A stretch of 32,808 nt of DNA, from positions 1 through 32,808 of the forward strand of contig JAFGPS010000032.1 of NCBI GenBank assembly GCA_016936075.1, in the 5' to 3' direction. How positions within the stretch are numbered: the stretch's first letter is position 1; each line of letters begins with the position of its first letter. Under the pieces are notes generated by a model, which made no database searches, was not told where the DNA came from, and saw nothing but the letters and a program-made list of their open reading frames with translations. Origin of the DNA: Sedimentisphaerales bacterium (GTDB lineage Bacteria > Planctomycetota > Phycisphaerae > Sedimentisphaerales > Anaerobacaceae). Made by a program: the position numbers and the translations under genes. Below, one piece after another: positions 1-8,244 of this stretch.

Positions 1-22
1 AATAACAAGGTATTATATTGAT

Positions 23-1387
23 ATGAAAGAATCCAAGAAACAAACTGCCAGATTTATAGCGGCTCAGGTTTTGAATAAGTTTGAGCCTAAGCGTGATTAC
101 GCTTCGTCGATTCTCGATAATTTTCTGGATAAGACTGACCAGAGGCAAAGAGCTACTGATCTTGTTTTTGGATCGTTGAGAAATCTGGCCGCGATAGATT
201 CTGTTATAAACGCGTTTTCCGGCTGTCTTGTAAAACGAATTCAGAAGAAGCTCTTAAATATAGTTCGGATAGGTTGTTATGAGATTATTTATACTCCTTC
301 GACCGGTGAACATTCTATAGTAAATGAAGCCGCTCAAAATGCAAAGGCTATCGCTGGCCCAAAACAGGTTGGGTTTGTCAATGCTCTGTTGCGACAAATT
401 ATAAGACATGTCACAAACAGGCAAACTCCACTGTCACAGGCGAATCTCAGGCAAACTCTACCGCAAAATATTGAAACTGGCTGCGAATTTGAATCTGACT
501 TTCTGCCAGATGACTCAAAGAATTTAGCTGAGTATCTCAGTATTGTTTTTTCTTTACCTAATTGGCTTGTCACTGAATGGCTGAATGACTTTAGAAGTGA
601 GAAGACCAGGCAGATTTGTTTTGCGAGCAATCGCAGGCCGGGATTTTATATAAGGCCGAATACACTCAAGACAACTTTACAGGATTTAGTGACTAAGTTT
701 CAAGAAGAAGGAATTGAAATCGAGATAATACAAGAGGAGTCGCTTTTGCGTATTAAAAGTCCGAGCATGGTATCAAAGCTGCCGGGTTTTAACGAAGGAC
801 TATTCGTAGTGCAGGATTTAACCGCTTCGCTGCCTGTAAAGCTTCTGAATCCAAAGCAAAACTGGAAGATTCTTGATATGTGTGCCGCTCCGGGAGGAAA
901 GACAACTCAATTAGCGGAAACGACAAATGATTCGGCTCAAATATTCGCGACTGATATAGATTCAGAGCGGCTTACGAGATTAGAAGAGAATATAACAAGG
1001 CTTGGTATCAAAAGCGTACAAGTACTGAAATACGAAAAAATATCGGACATGAAATTCGACTGTATTTTGCTCGATGTGCCATGTTCGAATACAGGTGTTC
1101 TGGCTAAGCGAATAGAGACTCGTTTTCGCATAGAACCGAAGACAATTAAAGGAATTACAACAACACAAACTGAGATTCTCGAACAAGCATCTACAATGCT
1201 AAATCCCTGCGGGACAATATGTTACAGCACGTGCAGCATACAGATTCAGGAAAATTCCAGTGTAGTGAAAGACTTCCTTAAAAGGCATAATGATTTCACT
1301 CTTGTTTCAGAAAAGCTTGTTTTACCTTCAGCAGAACGATTCGACCATGATGGCGGATATTCTGCTGTAATTGTAAAAAAATCCTGA
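23..1387 (+). CDS. rsmB: 16S rRNA (cytosine-C5)-methyltransferase RsmB
   Basis: This cytosolic enzyme uses S-adenosylmethionine to methylate a cytosine (C967 in E. coli numbering) in 16S rRNA. The 454-residue protein has the family layout: an N-terminal NusB-like RNA-binding domain (about residues 5-140) and a C-terminal Rossmann methyltransferase domain. The SAM-binding motif DMCAAPGGKTT starts at residue 285. Both family cysteines are present: C354 in the VPCSNTG motif and C404, the expected nucleophile, in YSTCS. An AAGG lies 12 bases before the chosen ATG. No stop precedes the ATG in the few bases available, so the true start could lie just outside the window. It is followed by the dnaA upstream region. 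The family assignment is firm; the exact target base is inferred from the family. Confidence 0.95.
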   Translation: MKESKKQTARFIAAQVLNKFEPKRDYASSILDNFLDKTDQRQRATDLVFGSLRNLAAIDSVINAFSGCLVKRIQKKLLNIVRIGCYEIIYTPSTGEHSIVNEAAQNAKAIAGPKQVGFVNALLRQIIRHVTNRQTPLSQANLRQTLPQNIETGCEFESDFLPDDSKNLAEYLSIVFSLPNWLVTEWLNDFRSEKTRQICFASNRRPGFYIRPNTLKTTLQDLVTKFQEEGIEIEIIQEESLLRIKSPSMVSKLPGFNEGLFVVQDLTASLPVKLLNPKQNWKILDMCAAPGGKTTQLAETTNDSAQIFATDIDSERLTRLEENITRLGIKSVQVLKYEKISDMKFDCILLDVPCSNTGVLAKRIETRFRIEPKTIKGITTTQTEILEQASTMLNPCGTICYSTCSIQIQENSSVVKDFLKRHNDFTLVSEKLVLPSAERFDHDGGYSAVIVKKS

Positions 1388-1734
1388 TAAAAAGCCGCTT
1401 ATCAGTTATGTAAAAACAAACTTCACAGTTTTTCCACAAACCCGAGTTACATTGTGTATAACTTGTGAATAATAATCTTTTTTCGCACGTAAAACCAGTG
1501 CAGACATGAACCTCTATCAAGTGGAAAAGAATTTTCGAAAAAACCAGTTGATTTGTGCTTTTATTTACCTGATAATCTGGCTTTGAGTTGATAATAACGA
1601 AAGGAATCATGTCTGGTATCTTAGTTGAATTCAGCTTTAACTTTTCAACTGATACTTAAGACAGGCCGGTATTTGGAGAAGGGTTTATTAGTCCTTTTGG
1701 CAATACTGGTTTAAAGCTCGTAACAGGAGTGCTT
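1388..1734. promoter_or_regulatory. dnaA upstream region with DnaA-box-like 9-mers (candidate oriC or autoregulatory region)
   Basis: This non-coding gap between rsmB and dnaA contains three sequences close to the DnaA box TTATNCACA. TTTTCCACA is at 1430-1438 on the plus strand (one mismatch). On the minus strand TTATACACA is at 1453-1461 and TTATTCACA at 1464-1472; both fit the consensus. The last two are in the same orientation and exactly 11 bp apart, one helical turn. Clustered boxes next to dnaA are typical of a bacterial origin or of dnaA autoregulation. I saw no obvious AT-rich unwinding element with repeats, so the origin role is inferred. The dnaA ribosome-binding site AGGAG is at 1725-1729. 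Confidence 0.6.
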
Positions 1735-3192
1735 ATGATGCAGAGCATAATCACGGATGATAAAATAAAATTGATTTCAGAACAAATTAATAGTATTAAC
1801 GATGCTATTGCCAAACAGATAGGTATGCAGAAATACCGAATCTGGTTCCAAAACTCAACCAATTTGGCTCTCACGAATGGTTATCTTAAGATAAGTGCCG
1901 CTAATCCCTTCATATCAAGCTGGATTCAAAATCATTTCTCAGATGAAATAATAAAAGCAGTTCATACAGTTACAGGAACAGACGTAAAACTCTCTTTTAC
2001 TATCGACCAGCAATTAAACGGCGTACAAAGCCGTTTACGTTTTGAAACGGAGGAATCTGAAGCGGCTTTAAAGGCTGGCAGATTCCGCGAAAAACCCAAA
2101 AGAGTAAAATCGTCTGAAATTAGTCCCAGTCAAAGCAGAAGACTTAAACTGAGCCTGGATACGTTTGTTGTAGGCGGACCAAATGAACTCGCCTATAACT
2201 CAGCTAAAATGATTGTAAACGAAGAAAAAAGCCAGTTTAATCCTTTATTTGTTCACGGCGGATACGGCGTAGGCAAAACACACCTGCTGCAGGGAATATG
2301 CAATGCTATGTTCGAAAAACGACCGCAAACTAACTGGTTATATCTTTCTGCTGAAGATTTTGCCAACCAGTTTGTACTTGCGTTAAAGACAAAAAAACTC
2401 GAAGCGTTTCGAAATCGAATGAGACAAACGGACCTGCTGGCAATAGACGATATTCATTTTCTGGCAAGTAAACCTTCCATGCAGGAAGAATTTCTGCATA
2501 CTTTCAATACAATTGACTTAGCTGGAAAACAGGTAATTCTTGCCTCCGATGCTCATCCCAAACAAATCAGTCAGCTTTCAGACAAGCTGGTTAACCGCTT
2601 CGTATCGGGTATGGTTGTCAAAATTGATTCGCCGGACCTTGATATGCGATGCAGAATATGCAAACAGTTCTTACAAAGACTTAACAGGCCGGTGCAGGTG
2701 AATGATAATGTAATACAGTACATTGCCGAAAATCTCGTTACTAATGTACGCGAACTTGAAGGAGCGGTATTAAAAGTAATCGCATTTGCATCTCTTAAAA
2801 ACGAAAATATCAGCCTGACAATGGCCAAAGCTGTACTGTCCGAACACATGGAAAGATGCGATCCAATAGTTCACGTAACAGATATCGAATCTGTAGTTGC
2901 TTCGTATTTCGGAATAACAACCGCGAATTTGCATTCACCTAAGAAAAACAGAACAGTTGCACTTGCAAGACATCTAAGTATGTTTCTTACGAGAAAGCAT
3001 ACCAGAATGTCATCTTCAGAAATAGGCAGAGTAATGGGCGGAAAAAATCATGCTACAGTCCTGCTGGCATGCAGGAAAGTTGAAGATATGGTCGAAAGAA
3101 ATATCGATATTAACTGGCAAAGCCCTTCAGGAAATAAAATCTCAAAAGTTAAAACTGTTATTACCCAACTTGAAAAAAGCATATCAAGATAA
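1735..3192 (+). CDS. dnaA: Chromosomal replication initiator protein DnaA
   Basis: DnaA is the AAA+ ATPase that binds DnaA boxes and opens the replication origin. The sequence has the Walker A motif GGYGVGKTHL (lysine about residue 181), a Walker B motif LLAIDDIHFL (about 234-243), and a C-terminal helix-turn-helix domain with the DnaA signature around IGRVMGGKNHATVLLA. The N-terminal domain contains the usual tryptophan-rich region (IWFQNS...). The length (485 residues) is normal. The reading frame opens at a GTG at 1729, but that codon overlaps the AGGAG ribosome-binding site at 1725-1729. ATG 1735 (5-nt spacing) or ATG 1738 (8-nt spacing) is therefore the likely start. A weak hairpin-plus-T terminator follows the gene. 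Confidence 0.96.
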   Translation: MMQSIITDDKIKLISEQINSINDAIAKQIGMQKYRIWFQNSTNLALTNGYLKISAANPFISSWIQNHFSDEIIKAVHTVTGTDVKLSFTIDQQLNGVQSRLRFETEESEAALKAGRFREKPKRVKSSEISPSQSRRLKLSLDTFVVGGPNELAYNSAKMIVNEEKSQFNPLFVHGGYGVGKTHLLQGICNAMFEKRPQTNWLYLSAEDFANQFVLALKTKKLEAFRNRMRQTDLLAIDDIHFLASKPSMQEEFLHTFNTIDLAGKQVILASDAHPKQISQLSDKLVNRFVSGMVVKIDSPDLDMRCRICKQFLQRLNRPVQVNDNVIQYIAENLVTNVRELEGAVLKVIAFASLKNENISLTMAKAVLSEHMERCDPIVHVTDIESVVASYFGITTANLHSPKKNRTVALARHLSMFLTRKHTRMSSSEIGRVMGGKNHATVLLACRKVEDMVERNIDINWQSPSGNKISKVKTVITQLEKSISR

Positions 3193-3209
3193 TATAATGG
3201 AATATAGAT

Positions 3210-3228
3210 AATACCTTAGGTATTTTTT
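3210..3228 (+). terminator. Possible weak intrinsic terminator after dnaA
   Basis: AATACC and GGTATT form a 6-bp stem with a 3-nt loop, followed by a run of T residues. It lies 18 bp past the dnaA stop codon. The stem is short and AT-rich, so the call is tentative. Confidence 0.35.
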
Positions 3229-3269
3229 CCGAATTTCAAAAATCATATTTATTTTTAAAGGATGAAATA

Positions 3270-4754
3270 ATGAGCGGCATTTTTGGAGTTGCATCAAAAG
3301 GAAACTGTTCGGAAACACTTTTTTATGGTACAGACTACCATTCTCACCTTGGAACTGAATACGGCGGAATAGCAGTTCTGGACAAAGAGTTCACTCGTCA
3401 AATACATAATATCAACCAAAGCCAGTTCAAATCGAAATTTTATGACGACTATAATAATATCAAAGGCAATAAAGGTATTGGTGTAATCAGCGATTATGAC
3501 GAGCAACCTATATACCTCCGCTCAAGATTTGGCCCATTCTGTGTAGTTACGAGCGGCTATGTTGAAAACGCTGAGGAAATAGCCGAAAATCTACTAAGTA
3601 AAGGAATCACTTTCAGTGAGGTAAGCAAACGTTCTGTAAATACACCGGAACTGATAGCAAAAATAATTAACCAGGGAAGCAGCATAATAAACGGTATTGA
3701 AAAGGTCTTTGACCTAATCGAAGGTTCCTGCTCACTACTTCTGCTGCATGAAACAGGAATATATGCAGCAAGAGACAGACTTGGATATACACCTCTGATT
3801 ATTGGCAAAAGAGAAGATGCATGGGCAGTAACCGCAGAAACAAGTGCTTTTCCAAACAACCACTTCAAGGTCGTAAAATATCTCGAACCGGGTGAAATAG
3901 TATTGCTCAACGAAAATGGAATAGTACAAAGCAAACCCGGAGACAATAGCCAAAACCAGATATGTACTTTTCTTTGGATATATACCGGTTTTCCTGCGTC
4001 AGACTATGAAGGTATAAATACCGAAATCGTAAGAGAAAAATGCGGCAGATTCCTCGCAAAGTATGATAAAGATATCGAAATTGATTTAGCTTCAGGTGTG
4101 CCGGATTCAGGAGTAGCTCATGGACTGGGTTATGCAATGGAATCTGGAAAACCATTCAGACGCCCTCTCGTTAAATATACTTCAGGATATGGCAGAAGTT
4201 ATACGCCGCCTTCACAGGAAACCAGGGACCTTATCGCACAAATGAAGCTTATCCCAATTAAAGAAATAATTGAAAACAATAGTGTAGTAGTTTGTGAAGA
4301 TTCAATCGTCAGAGGAACACAGCTGAAGAACTTCGCCATAAAAAAACTATGGGACTGCGGAGCTAAACAAATACATATAAGACCTGCCTGCCCCCCTTTA
4401 ATGTTTCCATGCAGATTTAATCTTTCCACACGCTCAATAAGTGAATTAGCAGCAAGAAAAGCAATACGCTCTATCGAAGGACGAGACATTGAAGATGTCA
4501 CCGAATATATTAATCCAGAAACAAAAAAATATCAGAAAATGATCGACTGGATTGCAAAAGACCTCGATGTTACGACTTTGAGATATCAGAAAATAGATGA
4601 TATGGTTGAGGCTATCGGATTGCCTAAAGAAAGATTATGTCTGTATTGCTGGACTGGCGAGTGCCCAAATAATAAATGCTCAAAATCAAAAAGCAATATT
4701 GCTGAAATTAAAAAACCGTCAACCAAACAAGTTGATACAGAAGTTAAACTGTAA
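3270..4754 (+). CDS. purF: Amidophosphoribosyltransferase-family protein (PurF-like) lacking the N-terminal catalytic cysteine
   Basis: PurF makes phosphoribosylamine from PRPP and glutamine, the first step of purine synthesis. The 494-residue protein has an N-terminal class II glutamine-amidotransferase fold and a C-terminal phosphoribosyltransferase domain. The PRPP loop is EDSIVRGT (residues 343-350) and the VPDSGVAHGLGYA segment is also typical. Four cysteines (C232, C381, C457, C460) match the iron-sulfur ligands of Bacillus-type PurF (236, 382, 445, 448). The protein begins MSGIFGVAS, where canonical enzymes have Cys as residue 1 after processing (MCGI...). The glutaminase nucleophile is therefore replaced by Ser2. 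I recall a divergent PurF group with this change in Bacteroidetes. It may use free ammonia, Ser2, or another cysteine (C13). An AAAGGA ribosome-binding site precedes the ATG. Confidence 0.85.
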   Translation: MSGIFGVASKGNCSETLFYGTDYHSHLGTEYGGIAVLDKEFTRQIHNINQSQFKSKFYDDYNNIKGNKGIGVISDYDEQPIYLRSRFGPFCVVTSGYVENAEEIAENLLSKGITFSEVSKRSVNTPELIAKIINQGSSIINGIEKVFDLIEGSCSLLLLHETGIYAARDRLGYTPLIIGKREDAWAVTAETSAFPNNHFKVVKYLEPGEIVLLNENGIVQSKPGDNSQNQICTFLWIYTGFPASDYEGINTEIVREKCGRFLAKYDKDIEIDLASGVPDSGVAHGLGYAMESGKPFRRPLVKYTSGYGRSYTPPSQETRDLIAQMKLIPIKEIIENNSVVVCEDSIVRGTQLKNFAIKKLWDCGAKQIHIRPACPPLMFPCRFNLSTRSISELAARKAIRSIEGRDIEDVTEYINPETKKYQKMIDWIAKDLDVTTLRYQKIDDMVEAIGLPKERLCLYCWTGECPNNKCSKSKSNIAEIKKPSTKQVDTEVKL

Positions 4755-4759
4755 ATATT

Positions 4760-5794
4760 ATGAATGGACAGGGACGCCTGAAATTTACATGGAAGTTCAT
4801 CGCGGCTGTAATAATATACATCGTATTCGCGATATATTTATTTTATCCATACCTGGAATCTTTCAGTAAATGGCAATTCTTATGGCCCCTTAATGTATGC
4901 ATAGCATCAATCGGATGCTATATCCTCAGCCGGAGGTGGGTGGCTGGTTTCGCTGGTTCATGTTTTGCCGGCGCGATTTACGGTTTTGGACCATATTTTT
5001 TTGGGCTTGCAAAATTTCATCCGGTAACCGGTTTGCTTGCGGCAACTATACCATGGCTTTTTTGCCCGGCAGCGTTTGGGATTTTCTCAGGTCATAGAAA
5101 ATGGCTCAACTATATATTTTCTTTGATGCCATATCTTGCGATAGTTATTTTCTTCCAGGCGGCTGGACTGGCAAAAATATACCCCGCTTCTCTACAGGCA
5201 AAACTGAAACCTGATGAATTATTCAGCCTGTTAGCTCCTTTAGTCGCAGCGAAACTCGGAACAACTCTAATCGGATTTTATCATGTTCCTTTGGCAGCTC
5301 TGATTTTAGGCATATCAATGCTAATTTCTGCCAGGCGATACAGCATAATGATATTGATAATTTCGAGTATAATACTGACGTTTTGTAATCCGATAAATTC
5401 AAGTCTCGAAATAAGCCCGATTATCTGGCTTAGTATCTCAGCGCTTTGTTTTTCAATTATAATCGGCGCAGGTTTTCAGGGACTTGCTTCAGGTGGTTTT
5501 GTTGACAGAAAATGGATACTCGCAAACTCGATTATTCTTGGTATATTCGCTATAATAACTCTATTGCTTGCGGCTAATTACTTCCAGGTTTTTCTCTCGC
5601 TCGGAGATGGATACGCAAGACTCTTCGTTGAAACAGCGAAATTCTATCTGCTCGGTAGCGTTGTTCTGCTAATCTGTTTTTTTATGACCTGCGGCAAAGT
5701 CAAAATGCATCCGCTCAGGGAAATTCTAATCAGCACCGCGATGGGAATCGATATTTTTATTGGAGCATGCTTCATTATCGACAAGCTTTTCTAA
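4760..5794 (+). CDS. Polytopic membrane protein of unknown function
   Basis: This 344-residue hydrophobic protein is not one I recognise. It has roughly eight to ten predicted membrane segments, starting with a helix near residues 12-30. Short polar loops separate the segments and no catalytic motif is visible. The start is 5 bp after the purF stop, so the two are probably co-transcribed. No clear ribosome-binding site is seen, which suits translational coupling. The last codons (DIFIGACFIIDKLF) lie inside the first copy of a 69-bp direct repeat. The second copy, about 6 kb away, encodes a near-identical peptide tail. This gene's 3' end is therefore one border of an apparently inserted block. 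Confidence 0.6.
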   Translation: MNGQGRLKFTWKFIAAVIIYIVFAIYLFYPYLESFSKWQFLWPLNVCIASIGCYILSRRWVAGFAGSCFAGAIYGFGPYFFGLAKFHPVTGLLAATIPWLFCPAAFGIFSGHRKWLNYIFSLMPYLAIVIFFQAAGLAKIYPASLQAKLKPDELFSLLAPLVAAKLGTTLIGFYHVPLAALILGISMLISARRYSIMILIISSIILTFCNPINSSLEISPIIWLSISALCFSIIIGAGFQGLASGGFVDRKWILANSIILGIFAIITLLLAANYFQVFLSLGDGYARLFVETAKFYLLGSVVLLICFFMTCGKVKMHPLREILISTAMGIDIFIGACFIIDKLF

Positions 5795-5815
5795 GAATTA
5801 ATTTTTGGAAAACTT
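5747..5815 (+). repeat. 69-bp direct repeat, left copy
   Basis: This segment matches 11701-11769 without gaps at 60 of 69 positions. Positions 5774-5804 are identical over 31 bp to 11728-11758. It covers the last 15 codons and stop of the membrane-protein gene plus 21 bp beyond. The similarity stops abruptly at both ends. Together with the right copy it brackets the lipid-modification genes. Confidence 0.9.
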
Positions 5816-6018
5816 TACGAAGGCCATCACAATAAGGCCGGAATACTAATTGAGCTGCTCTGCAGAAAGATACTATAGGGATAAACTTCGTGGCAAGTTC
5901 ACCAAGTCTATTCAATGACAATGTCTCGGGAAGCCCTAACGGTAGTCTCGCACCAAGGAAAAGCATATCTGCCCCTTCATCAACAGGACACTGCCAAGTA
6001 TCTAAATCTACTCTGAAT
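5775..6018 (-). pseudogene. Unidentified coding remnant (possible truncated gene)
   Basis: The minus strand is open for about 80 codons ending at a TAA inside the left direct repeat. It reads through a coding-like stretch containing CPVDEGADMLFLGARLPLGL. An in-frame stop lies immediately upstream, and the only ATG is well inside the open stretch (5966). There is no convincing ribosome-binding site. The opposite strand has the serine/proline-rich look of antisense to a real gene. I do not recognise the family. It is most simply the 3' tail of a gene cut off by rearrangement, but it could be chance. Confidence 0.3.
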
Positions 6019-6264
6019 ATAATATAAAATTATGATTTTGAGAAATTAAATAAAGATTAAAAAAACAGACTATACCCGAATAGAAGCAGGAAATTTCTTT
6101 ACATGGCTCATAAAGAGGCTTGATGGAGTTTGAAATGTTAATAAAAAGATTGTACTTAGAATAATACTAACTACAATAGTGATTAAATAAAAATATTTTC
6201 ATCATTCTTTCTCATAAGAACAAATTGTTGTATAGCTTTTATTCCTTACTCAAGAAAGTACACT
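6019..6264. other. AT-rich intergenic stretch upstream of the lipid module
   Basis: No coding frame, tRNA or convincing hairpin was seen here. It probably contains the promoter of the following operon, but I could not pick a -35/-10 pair with confidence. Confidence 0.4.
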
Positions 6265-6843
6265 ATGAAATCAGATAAAGTGCTACTTATGCCATGGATT
6301 GGAAAGTTAGCAAAGAATGTCTGGAATATAATCTCGGTCGAACTTGGCTGGTTAGCCTGCATTATCGGTGCAGCACGGGGATATCCCTGGCTGGGTTTGC
6401 TTGTCGTTCCCATCCTTTTCGTCATTCATATAATGTTTATTGAAAGGCGCAATACACGCAAGATTTTTATAATCGCCTTGGCATCGATAGTGATAGGTTT
6501 TTTTATGGATACAACCTTAATCATCTTGGGAATAATAGAACCATATCGCTGGATTATGCCGGCACCTTTCACGACAATATGGGATATCATGATTTGGATT
6601 AATTTTTCTCTGGCGTTGGACACATCGCTTCGTTTTTTACAGAAAAGACCCCTGACCGCGGCGTTCCTGGGGGCGATATTTGCACCAGGGACATATTATG
6701 CCGGCGACCGTTTAGGAGCGTTGAATTTTTCAGAGCCGGTCTTCAGCGGTCTTCTATGGATAGGAGTTTTTTGGTTTTTTGCAATGCCAGGCTTAAGTCT
6801 CATAGCTATGTATATTTATCATCCTAAAAAGGTAACATCATAG
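6265..6843 (+). CDS. DUF2878-family membrane protein
   Basis: This 192-residue protein has about five or six hydrophobic helices and matches the DUF2878 family as I know it. Recognisable features are the FFMDTTLIILG segment near residue 80, the PAPFTTIWDIMIWINFSLALDTSL core (about 110-133) and the GAIFAPGTYYAGDRLGAL segment. The biochemical function of DUF2878 is unknown. In proteobacteria the family is repeatedly found beside the same companions as here: an FAD amine oxidase, DUF1365, a CFA-type methyltransferase and DUF1295. This argues for a role in making or handling a modified membrane lipid. It is separated from the FAD gene by 108 bp, so the two may or may not share a transcript. Confidence 0.75.
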   Translation: MKSDKVLLMPWIGKLAKNVWNIISVELGWLACIIGAARGYPWLGLLVVPILFVIHIMFIERRNTRKIFIIALASIVIGFFMDTTLIILGIIEPYRWIMPAPFTTIWDIMIWINFSLALDTSLRFLQKRPLTAAFLGAIFAPGTYYAGDRLGALNFSEPVFSGLLWIGVFWFFAMPGLSLIAMYIYHPKKVTS

Positions 6844-6951
6844 CAAAATTAAAATTCAATTAATAAATTTATCTTTAAGGTGTAAATCTTCTTGAATAGC
6901 AACAAATCGTGTAATATACTTAATGAAATGATGATATATTAGGATTCAGCT

Positions 6952-8244
6952 TTGAATAAAAGTTACGATAAAAATATATCTGGTGCTACTCTTAGTATTG
7001 CTGTAATCGGAGCAGGCATCTCCGGGATAACAGCTGCATGGCTGCTATCCCGTCGACATTCAGTAACCCTGATTGAAAAGGAGCCTCAACTCGGCGGTCA
7101 TACACACACACATTTCCTTAACAATGGGCAAGATTCAGGAACTCCCATCGATATGGGATTTATTGTTCTAAATGACCGTAACTACCCTACGCTTTTAAAT
7201 TTATTTAATCAATGGGGAGTCCAGGTACAGAATTCCGATATGTCGTTTGGATTTGAAGATAAAGAATCAGGATTTTATTATTCCAGTGATTTTCCTAAGG
7301 GATTATTTGCACGCCGGCGAAATATGATTTCTCCTTCTTTTTGGCGGATGATTTTTGATATCTTCCGTTTCAATCGTATCGCCATGAGAGAACTAAAAAA
7401 TGGATTAGGCGGTCTGACTCTGGGACAGTTTTTGCAAAAATATGGATTTTCTAAAGCGTATATCGATTTTCATATCGTTCCACTCAGCGCTGCAGTATGG
7501 TCAACACCAAGCGAAAACATACTTGATTTTCCAGCCGAGTCTATCCTTCGCTTTTATAACAATCATGGTCTACTGAAACTTGTCAACAGACCACAATGGC
7601 AAACTGTTGTGGGCGGAAGTGTTTCATACGTTCATGCGTTCGAAAAACAGTTTCAAGGCACAGTTAAAAAAGGCATCCCAGTTCAATATGTCAAACGAAT
7701 GACGGACAAGATCAAGGTGATATTAGAAGATAACTCGGAAATGGATTTTGATTGTGTTGTACTTGCAACACACGCTGATATTAGCCACCGGCTCTTGGTG
7801 AATGCTGAACCAGAGGAAAGCCGAGTATTAAGTAAATGGACATATACACCAAATCAAGTCACCCTGCATACTGATACGCAAGTGATGCCGCCGCGACGAA
7901 GCGTCTGGGCAAGCTGGAACTATGTCAAATTCCTTAAAAAGGAGCTAAAGCCGATGATGAATATGTCTTATTATATGAATCGGCTACAACGTCTTAAAGC
8001 AACAAATGACTATTTCGTTACTCTAAACGGTGATACATGGATCGATATGGACCAGAGGATTGAATCCGTTATATTCCATCACCCATGCTACACCTTTGAT
8101 TCTCTAAGCACTCATAAGGAATTGGATAACATAAACGGTAAGGACCGTATATTTTATTGTGGGGCATACTGCGGCTATGGATTCCACGAGGATGGAGCTC
8201 GCTCGGGACTTACAGTAGCCCAGAAGTTTGGGATTGATTTATGA
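6952..8244 (+). CDS. FAD-dependent amine-oxidase-like protein (NAD(P)-binding Rossmann)
   Basis: This 430-residue flavoprotein has an N-terminal dinucleotide-binding fold, VIGAGISG (residues 18-25), with the ribose-binding acidic residue E42 and a following GGHTHT segment. The C-terminal FAD segment is GYGFHEDGARSGL. It belongs to the amine-oxidase/desaturase-like group found next to CFA synthases; plant cyclopropane synthases carry a related domain fused to their N-terminus. A flavin-dependent oxidation or desaturation of a methylated fatty acyl chain is a reasonable inference, by analogy with furan fatty acid synthesis in Rhodobacter. The start is a TTG at 6952 preceded by AGGA at 6941-6944. 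The stop overlaps the next start by 4 bp (ATGA), indicating translational coupling. Confidence 0.85.
   Translation: MNKSYDKNISGATLSIAVIGAGISGITAAWLLSRRHSVTLIEKEPQLGGHTHTHFLNNGQDSGTPIDMGFIVLNDRNYPTLLNLFNQWGVQVQNSDMSFGFEDKESGFYYSSDFPKGLFARRRNMISPSFWRMIFDIFRFNRIAMRELKNGLGGLTLGQFLQKYGFSKAYIDFHIVPLSAAVWSTPSENILDFPAESILRFYNNHGLLKLVNRPQWQTVVGGSVSYVHAFEKQFQGTVKKGIPVQYVKRMTDKIKVILEDNSEMDFDCVVLATHADISHRLLVNAEPEESRVLSKWTYTPNQVTLHTDTQVMPPRRSVWASWNYVKFLKKELKPMMNMSYYMNRLQRLKATNDYFVTLNGDTWIDMDQRIESVIFHHPCYTFDSLSTHKELDNINGKDRIFYCGAYCGYGFHEDGARSGLTVAQKFGIDL

Noticed and set aside
1729..1731. GTG as dnaA start
   Set aside because: It overlaps the AGGAG ribosome-binding site; ATG 1735 or 1738 has suitable spacing.
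4597..4869. 90-codon plus-strand frame across the purF end
   Set aside because: It is a shifted-frame shadow of purF and the membrane-protein gene.
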